The translations under genes were made by a program, and so were the position numbers. From Glandiceps talaboti (Eukaryota > Hemichordata > Enteropneusta > Spengelidae), in assembly GCF_964340395.1 (NCBI RefSeq), contig NC_135567.1, forward strand, positions 15,955,306 to 15,970,305: 15,000 bases of DNA, written 5' to 3'. Shown one piece after another: positions 7,871 to 15,000 of this stretch (positions within the stretch are counted from its first letter, which is position 1; each line of letters begins with the position of its first letter). A model generated the notes under the pieces. That model did no database searches. It was not told where the DNA came from and saw nothing but the letters and a program-made list of their open reading frames with translations.

Positions 7871-9177
7871 ATTTTACTAAAATTTGCTCAGAATATTCGT
7901 TGCATTCTCAGAATTATACTTACAATTGTTATTATTTCATTTCTAAAATAATCAATTGTTTTGATCAGATTTTAGGCCTAATAAAAAAATTATGGTTCCG
8001 ATTACACTCTAGAATAGGTGGGGTAGGTAATTTTTTTTATTTTATTTTTATTATATTTTTTATGGATGAGTGTCTAGTTCAGGTTTTCCATTATTTTCCA
8101 AACGGTCTCTGTGTTATTGATTTCTTCTCATCAGATGTACAGCCATTACAGATTGGAAAGACAGTTTTAAAGTGTCAGTTTCCGCATCCACTATTACTTG
8201 TGAGACTTCACAATTTTTGTGATTTTATCTTTTTTTTTTTGAATACGTAAAAAAAAGTTTAGGATCGGCAGTGAAAAACTAGAAGGGGTTGGGTAAGCGA
8301 AACCAAACAATTATTTTTTAGGCCTTTGTTATTTCATACGAACTGCCGATTACATAGATCAAGGGTCTCCTTTTTGGGTATGTGGAATGTCAAGAGTTTG
8401 GTTCTGGATTTGGAAATCTAAGCAGAGCTAGTCACCTGATTCCATTTCAAACAGAGTTTTGCAACCGGCCCCTACCCCACCCCCGACTAGGTCACAACAC
8501 AAAAATATTTAACGAATGACATCACAATAAATACAGTTGATTATTTGAGAAAAACAACTCAATCTCTAAAAATAATTATTGTCTAATCATATACCCTACG
8601 TGTGGGGTCTATGGTCTACTTTACAAAAACACTTCACTGTATGGGTGGGTGGGTGGATGTGTACGGTGTCAGTTAGTCAATATGCGCCTTAAACGAGGTC
8701 CCGCTCCAGATATCTATTACAAATTACCGATTTATCTGTACATTTAGGACGTCCAACAGGATATTTATTCGGACGGTATCTTTCAGTTGTTCTTTTCGCT
8801 GTACTTTGATTTTCGCTTTAATGTTATTTTAAATAAATACGGCGCCAAACTTCAAGACACTTCAGATAGTACGAGTAAAAGGTGCCCCCTAACTTTCCAG
8901 TAAAACTTTGAAACGCGAAACGTTGTTTAAGCTTATGGTTTGGTTTGATTGAGTGTCAAAAAACGAATGTTCGGATTCACACCCTAAACACTTCCAAATT
9001 CACATGTAATTCGAAAGAGTAATTTCATAAACACGGCTCGGAGGCACTACCCTTAAAAGTGGCACGGCTAAAATAATCAAATCTGAGAAACATAGCTATG
9101 TTGTACAGTGAATTTCAAAATACCGTGCAGCTTTTCTGTTTGATACAACACCGCAGAAACCAATAAGAAAATGGACA
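7871..9177. other. No gene seen
   Basis: A/T-rich with T- and A-homopolymer runs (around 8030-8060 and 8228-8260). The 116-codon frame at 7900-8250 is rich in Phe, Ile and Leu because of T-rich DNA and has no recognisable domain. Two G-run motifs are noted in the findings. Confidence 0.4.
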
Positions 9178-9209
9178 TGCTACTCTTTAAGGATGAGATG
9201 CAGGTTCGT
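9178..9209 (+). repeat. Dispersed inverted repeat, left copy
   Basis: The core ttaagg-tgagatgcaggttcgt matches the reverse complement of 11768-11790 at 22 of 23 bases. Weaker similarity (tgcta...) extends the match on the 5' side. This is probably a fragment of a short interspersed family. Confidence 0.6.
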
Positions 9210-9839
9210 TGGTGAATTTTGGCCTTTTTTTTGCTCATTATGAAGCTTCATGGTATGTGCCATCATTTGGTTAAAAGATTTTTTGAAAATCGTTCATTTT
9301 TCCATTAATAAATTTGAAATGAAAAAACTCTAACGCTATATGTGTTTTATTTGGTTTCATTCCTGAATGTTTATGTACAAGGGCATACGTAAAGAAGATT
9401 GAGAGGAACGTTGATTACAGAAGTGTCTTATCATATGCACATGAGCCATAGCTAGTAGGCCTCTGTGAAATGACTGACGTGACATTATCTCTTAGCTGTG
9501 TTGTTATACAAAACCAATCAAACTCGGTAAATTTGGTTATAACCAATAAAAAGTAAAAAAATACCTCCTTTGAACCTGGACTTATGCACGCTGATTTTGA
9601 CCAGTGCATCGGCTAAAAACGTTACAGTAGTACTACTACACTGCACTACAGCCACAATCGCTTGTAAACTGTTGTTCCTTTCAATGGTACTTACATACAA
9701 CACGTAGGGGAGAGGGGGGTATGACATTGCTACCGATTTTATAAGAATATCGCCAATCCCTATAATAACGCCATTGTTCTGTATTAGGACCGTCATAGAC
9801 AAGAATAAAACCATTTAGGAAAGGAATAACAGTTTACAA
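9210..9839. other. No gene supported
   Basis: Only a 98-codon minus-strand frame (9814-9518) stands out. It begins MVLFLSMTVLIQNNGV and contains a perfect GTAAGT donor near 9690. No domain or homologue is recognised, so it is not called. Confidence 0.35.
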
Positions 9840-10560
9840 GCGACTGTGACTACAGCCTTCAAGTGTACCCGACGCGACGGCGATGTATTAGATGACGGTT
9901 TTCAAGTACCATGCGTGTAAAAAAAACCATACAAATCTCGAATATCTAACAGTATTGCAGGCTAATTGTTTTAGCCGATCGAAAAAAAATGATGTTTACA
10001 AAAATAAAACGATTTAATCAACACGTTGGCGCATCGAAAATGAACCACGCTATCTTCGAGACTTGAGAGTTCACGTCAGATGCGTGACATTGCATCGGCG
10101 ATTTCCGGGTATTACATTCCTGTTTCTGTAAGATTCACAGAACGTGGCCGTAGACTAGCTTTGAACTTTCGCGTTGGTGGATTTTGACAACGTCCTCTTC
10201 ACATACTATATTATATTATTAGGGTCCTATAAATTGAGTGTGACAACCACACTCTAACGATCGGCTTATCACGGCTCGATCCTTCGTGAACTTTCGAGAC
10301 ACGTCGACACCGAGTCACATGTACTGTAGTAGTATACGTGCGTAGCGTTGTTTATTTGCGTCTACGATGACGCTGTCTGGACGTAAACGGCAAAGAATTT
10401 GGCACCGAGCGATCCTCAAGGCTATTAAAGTTATAAAACGGAGATTTTGAAGGTACAAGTAGTTTAAATAAATGAGGTAATGTCTACTACGACTCCGAGT
10501 ATCATAAAACGTCACTCGCAGTGGAAGAAAAACTGTTGACGTGAGTTCGTCAAGTACCAT
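9840..10560. promoter_or_regulatory. CpG-dense island, candidate promoter or enhancer
   Basis: By hand I count about 53 CpG in 720 bp (over 7 per 100 bp). Comparison stretches at 541-1060 and 6061-6420 have about 2 per 100 bp. Observed CpG exceeds what base composition predicts here. The densest lines are 9868-9900, 10021-10110 and 10260-10420. A TATAAAT occurs at 10228-10234. In animals, preserved CpG marks DNA unmethylated in the germline, often promoters. Which gene it might serve is unknown; the EGF-repeat gene's start codon is 3.4 kb to the left. Confidence 0.4.
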
Positions 10561-10945
10561 TATTTATACCGTAGTTTTGTAACACTCCTTACAATTTGTA
10601 TAACATTCCCGATGTCGTACGGTGTCGTGGTGTGGAAATTTGATTTCATGGAAAGGGTTAACTTTTTTTTATTGTGTGTCTTCAACGAAACACCAACAAC
10701 AGGAATATGGAACGTAGTCCATATTCGCATCAAAACACGAACACCAACTGCATAGAGCAAGGGCTTCGAATCAAAACCGTCAGAAAGTATACTATGTAAT
10801 GTCGAGAACGGCACGCGTACCGTATTAAAAGATTAAACCAAAGTCTCCACCCGTAGATGAATAATAGATGACATGACACCTTTATCGCTCCAAACTGAGT
10901 ACTACTAGCTTCGATTTCATATATCCACAGGTAAATTATATTGCA
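10561..10945. other. No gene seen
   Basis: Moderately CpG-containing continuation of the island to about 10830. Short ORFs on both strands have no recognisable motif. Confidence 0.4.
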
Positions 10946-11040
10946 AGAGTTGGGGCGAGTTGAAATTGGGGCGAGTTGAAAATTGGACGAGTTGAGTGGG
11001 ACGAGTTGAAATGGGACGAGTTGAAATTGGGACGAGTTGA
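10946..11040 (+). repeat. Minisatellite with GGGACGAGTTGAAATT-type unit
   Basis: Six copies of c-GAGTTGA plus one degenerate first copy occur in tandem, with units of 13-17 bp such as ggggcgagttgaaatt and gggacgagttgaaatt. The final units are the most alike. The in-frame reading (WDELKWDELKLGR) is a by-product of the repeat. Confidence 0.93.
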
Positions 11041-11369
11041 TCCGTCACCGCGGGGAACAAACACGTTTCTGTCTGTAGCATTTCATGACACTCCTAAAAT
11101 ACCCGATTTTCTTCATGTCTGTAGCAAAGCAACGTACACAACCAAATGGCAAGGATTGAGTAACATATTTGCAAGTCATAGAAAAAAGCAGTTGCAATGT
11201 CTGTCGAATTTGAAAGCTTTTGTCGGGCGGAAGGAGTCCAATTGTGTAAATTAGCATTTTTCTACGTTCTTTATTTTGTATACTGTGTGAAGTTCAAAGC
11301 TATTTAACTTTGCGTCAGAACGTCCCAGCTGTGTCAAATTTGGAGACAATACTCGGAGACAGTGTGTCG
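11041..11369. other. No gene supported
   Basis: The plus frame from the minisatellite to 11254 is open but begins inside the repeat and shows no domain. The opposite strand also has an open frame over the same bases, so neither is called. Confidence 0.35.
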
Positions 11370-11531
11370 AAAAAACGTTCCTCCGGATTGTTTAGTTTTG
11401 AGGGAATCAAGAGATATTGCGTTGAGAAGTGTGAAAAGCGGTAATTTATGCAAAAAACACAAAAATACAACTTTGAATGATTATAACAAGACAATGAGAG
11501 ACAAAATAAAAAATCCGGAGGAACGTTTTTT
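11370..11531. repeat. Foldback (MITE-like) element with perfect 20-bp arms
   Basis: AAAAAACGTTCCTCCGGATT at 11370-11389 is exactly repeated in inverted orientation at 11512-11531, separated by 122 bp. Weaker symmetry continues inward (gtttagttttgag against ttttattttgtctc). The interior has no coding potential. This fits a non-autonomous DNA transposon or foldback repeat, but I could not find terminal duplications to fix its ends. Confidence 0.65.
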
Positions 11532-12056
11532 TTGTTTATATACATAGCTTTCATTTAAAGTCGAAAAGAGGACTATATTCAACTGTTTGTAAAAGTTAAA
11601 AAATCGTCAAAAACACAGTTTTTGGGTATAGATCAATAATATGGTTAAAAATGTAAAAAATCACCACAGAAACCACAACTTCATACAAAGACTCGACATA
11701 ATTAATGAAAAAAATGGTGTATTTATCTTGTCTTTACTGTGAAATGTGATGGAGGAAAAATGAGCTGACGAACCTGCATCTCAACCTTAAGATAGCAATA
11801 TTGAAAGAGTCCAGATTCTTGCTACATTTTGTCTAAGTGAAATGAACTACACATTCCAACATACAGACATCACATGAACACCGCAAAGGATATTTTACGT
11901 GCCCTTCATCGGGTGTTTGATACTAAGAAACACATTGGTGACCGAATGTTTGCATGGAGTTGCAATACATTTCAAGTGGTTTATTCGTCCTCGGGGGCTG
12001 CTTCCCTATTTTGTTGGTAGTAGCTCAGCGATTTTTGTATCGTGATTAATCTCATG
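11532..12056. other. No gene seen; contains right copy of a dispersed repeat
   Basis: 11768-11797 is the inverted partner of 9178-9209 (22 of 23 core bases). The remainder is A/T-rich without convincing ORFs. Confidence 0.45.
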
Positions 12057-12083
12057 TATACATATACATATACATATACATAT
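12057..12083 (+). repeat. (CATATA)n microsatellite
   Basis: About four copies of the hexamer catata/tacata. Confidence 0.9.
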
Positions 12084-12964
12084 TATGTATGATTGTAATT
12101 AATTTATACATACCTGTATCTCTCAAGACCACCTGTCCTGATCGAGTCTGAATGCTACTAAAAATAACAGACTGGATATACGTATCGAAACCAAAAGACG
12201 TATGCCAATAATGTGTAATAATGATCCCATATCCTCTGTACAGAGAAATACTTCAGCAGTGACAGAGTTGATGACCTTTTACACTTTAGTATTGTTGTAC
12301 GCCCACTAATGTTAAACCAGATTTAAACTGAATGCCTTCCGTAAGGATTTATGCAAGACATTTAGCTCTATATTTGTGATTCGTCAAGTCCCAATGAAAG
12401 TTAGTTGTCAAAAATGTTGTTCAAATGCCCGTCGCGCCTCCTATTCTCAGCACAGGAAAGCTTGTCATCCTCGACTTCACTCAGCTTTCGTGATCCCCTA
12501 CATACCCGGGATATGGCATGTGCGTGTTGAACTTCCTTCTGTCCCACCACGAGTTTACACATTCTCAAGATTTTGTTGAGTGGCGCGCCCTCACTGTACA
12601 CTATTATATAGAGGTCAATGTATAGGTCACCATTATTGATACATTGTCGTGAAATTTTCTTCGTAGGCTAGGCGAGGCTTGGTCTATTTTCCATATTTTG
12701 ACCACACACACATTTGGGTATAAATTATAGGTTATTACACTTGATAAATATGTGAGAGTGTATTTATATCCTGAGATACAGAGCTAGATAAATGATTATG
12801 TACAAGCCTTGCAACAAACAGCGGTAGTTTGTTATCGAGAGAAATCGGAAAAGAACGCGGTAAAAAGGAGACGGTTCGAAGTCAATATAATAAACTTCTT
12901 ATTCCTAAACTTCTAATCGAAAATCTAAAAAGACACGATTTCTCTTTATTCATCTGCACATCAG
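12084..12964. other. No gene seen
   Basis: Short overlapping ORFs on both strands at 12376-12601 have no recognisable motif. The right end (12935-12964) is a pyrimidine-rich stretch ending in CACATCAG, a plausible splice acceptor for the next entry. Confidence 0.4.
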
Positions 12965-13091
12965 TGTGTGAAATTTGAAAATGAGAAGTCCATATTTGAC
13001 GAAATTGAAACGATGATAAATATTTCACCTGTTCGTGAACTCCGCGTTCATAGTAAACCTATTTTAAGGCCAAGAAAAAAATTGTTTTCTG
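12965..13091 (+). CDS. Candidate exon of an unrecognised gene
   Basis: 127 bp lie between a good acceptor (TTTCTCTTTATTCATCTGCACATCAG ending at 12964, shown here by position: pyrimidine run 12939-12955) and a consensus donor (G|GTGAGT at 13092). The only open frame gives 42 codons starting CVKFENEKSIFDEIET and ending KPILRPRKKLFS, with one base left (phase 1). The residue mix (charged, few rare residues) is protein-like, but I recognise no family. A pyrimidine-rich acceptor also occurs 59 bp downstream (AG at 13149-13150). Splicing to it gives a stop within 13 codons, while reading straight through stays open to a TAG at 13232-13234. So this could be a last coding region with an optional tiny intron, an internal exon joined to something beyond, or chance. 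Confidence 0.28.
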
Positions 13092-13254
13092 GTGAGTTTG
13101 AATCACTTAAATACCCTGCCTCGGTCTTCTTTTTTCTTGTGTTTGTGCAGCCAATGGAGAGTGCAGATCCAAAGGAAACACAAAATAAGGTTGGCACGAA
13201 ACCCCTGAAAACAGAGTCTTTCTCAGTAGTGTAGAGCACGAGTATAAAGTAGGT

Positions 13255-13348
13255 GTCAGATTCAGATTCCGATCTGAGGCCATCTGACGCTCAATATAAC
13301 GTTCATAAGATAACACTACCTGAATCTGAATCTGAATCTGAATCTGAC
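13255..13348. repeat. Imperfect hairpin of TCAGAT / ATCTGA repeats
   Basis: GTCAGATTCAGATTC at 13255-13269 pairs exactly with GAATCTGAATCTGAC at 13334-13348. The right arm is itself a short (ATCTGA)n tract starting at 13320. The acidic SESESESD reading is a by-product of the repeat. Confidence 0.75.
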
Positions 13349-13583
13349 GCCAACTTTATACGCGTTCGATCGATCAATTACTCAAATCGGATTAATTATA
13401 TTCATCATTACGTTTTGTCTTTTACTGTGTACACTGCCATTAAAGTAAAAGTCTTAATGTACACTGTCATGTTTCATTTGGTTTCCTGGTACGTTTCATT
13501 CGAAATGAGTAAACATGGTTTGTAAAGTAATATAGGAACGGGGAACACGCCGTTCAAATTATTCATAATAAATAATTAAATAC
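13349..13583. other. No gene seen
   Basis: A/T-rich, with no splice-supported ORF. It is under 300 bp but is noted because it separates two candidate exons on opposite strands. Confidence 0.4.
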
Positions 13584-13650
13584 CTGAAGTCATATGATTC
13601 ACTGTCGCCGAATCAAGGTGGTGTTTTTCTCCTGGTTGATCAAGAAACTC
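13584..13650 (-). CDS. Candidate small exon of an unrecognised gene
   Basis: On the minus strand 67 bp lie between an acceptor (ACACTCTACAGTTAG, AG at 13652-13651) and a donor (CTTCAG|GTATTT, GT at 13583-13582). Only one frame is open; it encodes 22 residues beginning EFLDQPGEKHHLDSATV and ending NHMTS, with one base left (phase 1). The other two frames each contain a stop. I recognise no family. It cannot belong to the EGF-repeat gene's coding part, which begins at 6421, unless as part of an alternative upstream transcript. Short splice-bounded windows like this also arise by chance. Confidence 0.25.
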
Positions 13651-13652
13651 CT

Positions 13653-14709
13653 AACTGTAGAGTGTAACCGTGCCCTGTTTGCAGTAGCCCCTCAAATGCA
13701 GAATAATCTACAGTAATTGTTGACCCATTTAGATAAGGAGAATTCACCCTTTGACTGACCAACCAACCAACCTACTCACTATTCTTTTATTTTTAACATC
13801 TTTTCTATATCGAAAGCAGTCTGTATTTAGTTTTCTAACCATTCTGACATGACAATTGCAAATTATTCGATGACGTGACAATTAATACAATTTGTTGATG
13901 AAACACCCGGGTTTCACGATCAAAAATGACAAAATCTCACTCTGGGTTTTAATAGACAAACAAGAAAATTCAATCCATGAATCAAAACCATAAATATAAG
14001 CATTGCTTGTAAAAACTTTCCATCACAACGTATTTTGAAAAACACTGACACTTCTTTCATAATGAAAGTAAAATATTAGTTCGAAAATAAAACATGTTTT
14101 TGATTATCGTCCAAGTATTGCAATTCGTGGAAGTCTAGCCAGCGAAGATTTAGCAACCCAAGATTTAGATTTAGTTACAGCGCCCTCACGCGATACATGA
14201 TTGTAAGCCCCGCAGCGTCGTCAAAAAATAAAGGTATCAACAGAGCTGTCTGCAGATGAGTACAAATACAAGACAACACGACATGATTATCCGACGAATA
14301 TATCGACATTTTGTAATGCTAAACAGATAGGAAAAAGTTGATAGGCTAAATCTACCTCACGCTCGATTCTTGTATCAACTAAGCTATTCTGGAATATGAG
14401 GTATGACAATTTGTCTCAACTATGTCATTATTGCCAAAATCCACCAAATAATGCAACGCCAGCGCGGTCTACGAAATTTATGATATTATCTTAAAGGATT
14501 TTTATTTGGTGTTGTTGTTGATATTATTGATCTCAAATGGGGTCTACGAATTAGCGACAGGGCAACAGAACCCTACCAAACCAGTGCGTGTGCCAGCCCC
14601 TCCCCTCAGTGCTCGCTATGGCCAAGACCACACAAGGCATGGCAATACTGAACGGATGACCCAGACTTATATATTTAAACTTCAAACAAGCAAATCGACA
14701 CTACATATA

Positions 14710-14711
<2 letters not shown>
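13653..14711. other. No gene supported
   Basis: It contains a short CCAA run (13758-13772) and an open plus frame around 14467-14711 with a hydrophobic start (LVLLLILLISNGV) but no ATG. No splice-bounded exon was convincing. Confidence 0.35.
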
Positions 14712-14785
<74 letters not shown>

Positions 14786-14788
14786 GTA
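14712..14788 (+). repeat. (TA)n microsatellite
   Basis: A near-pure TA run with two TG interruptions (near 14768 and 14786). Confidence 0.97.
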
Positions 14789-15000
14789 TCAACAAGCAAT
14801 AATATATGATCAAGCCAGCAGAAATAAAATCACTCCACTTTTAATATAATTGCAGATTGGTGTATACATTGCACGGAAGATAATTTCTGTTTGCAATATT
14901 TTTTTATAAATAAATAAAAATAAAGAATTTTTTTTATAATACTCATGAAGTCAAAGTCGATTGTATTTTCTCGTCTCCTTCTCCTTATTGCTTTGTATAA
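14789..15000. other. A/T-rich end of window, nothing recognised
   Basis: Contains A-rich (AAAT)n-like sequence at about 14905-14925. It may be the edge of another repeat, but too little is present to say. Confidence 0.4.

Noticed and set aside
7900-8250. 116-codon plus ORF rich in Phe and Ile
   Set aside because: Composition follows from T-rich DNA (several poly-T runs); no domain or splice context.
9518-9814. Minus-strand 98-codon ORF with hydrophobic start (MVLFLSMTVLIQ)
   Set aside because: No recognisable family. A perfect GTAAGT donor lies within it, so at most part would be coding, and no partner exon was found.
10367-10453. 28-codon basic ORF starting MTLSGRKRQRIW in the CpG island
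   Set aside because: Too short to distinguish from chance; no context or homologue.
10480-10540. Possible exon ending at GAC|GTGAGT with VYYDSEYHKTSLAVEE
   Set aside because: The donor is plausible, but there is no pyrimidine tract or convincing acceptor upstream and a stop lies just before it.
10976-11257. 92-codon plus and 70-codon minus ORFs
   Set aside because: The plus ORF starts inside a minisatellite, both strands are open over the same bases and no motif is visible.
14467-14712. Open plus frame with LVLLLILLISNGV, signal-peptide-like
   Set aside because: There is no ATG in the frame before the hydrophobic part, it runs into the (TA)n tract, and no splice site pairs with it.

Overview
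This is a window from an animal nuclear genome, not a bacterial, plasmid or phage sequence. It is A+T-rich, has no closely packed ORFs, and carries GT...AG introns with pyrimidine tracts, long microsatellites and several 5'-truncated LINE retrotransposons. The style (EGF-rich secreted or receptor-like protein, CR1/L2-like LINEs with (AAT)n tails, GTAT/GACA microsatellites) suggests a marine invertebrate, perhaps a mollusc. That placement is an inference of low confidence.

Positions 1-6432, minus strand: the 5' part of one multi-exon gene for a secreted or receptor-like protein of the MEGF/SREC/Draper-like EGF-repeat class. Three exons can be assembled: 6300-6432 (short leader, ATG at 6421-6419, signal peptide, acidic stretch, one Cys), 2451-2515 (a Cys-Cys module) and 1-485 (five complete EGF-like repeats and part of another, running off the window). 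The intron phases agree at both junctions: TG|G gives Trp and G|AA gives Glu. The first 224 residues can therefore be read as one open frame. Exon 6300-6432 begins at a strong splice acceptor, so an untranslated exon probably lies further right.

Intron 2 (486-2450) holds a degenerate tandem array with a period of about 137-150 bp and four perfect POU-type octamers. Intron 1 (2516-6299) is a retrotransposon and repeat landing zone: a (GA)n/(GACA)n tract, an arm of a dispersed repeat, a decayed CR1/L2-like LINE (3021-4084, minus), a related arm in inverted orientation, (GTAT)15, four copies of a 53-60 bp repeat, and a second 5'-truncated LINE (4994-6051, plus) with a perfect 15-bp target-site duplication.

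Positions 6433-15000 are mostly non-coding as far as can be read. They contain a third LINE 3' end (7376-7870, minus), a CpG-dense island (about 9840-10560) in otherwise CpG-poor DNA, a GGGACGAGTTGA-type minisatellite (10946-11040), a hairpin element with perfect 20-bp arms (11370-11531), two weak candidate exons on opposite strands (12965-13091 plus, 13584-13650 minus), an imperfect hairpin of TCAGAT/ATCTGA repeats, and a long (TA)n tract near the right end. No tRNA, rRNA or CRISPR was recognised.
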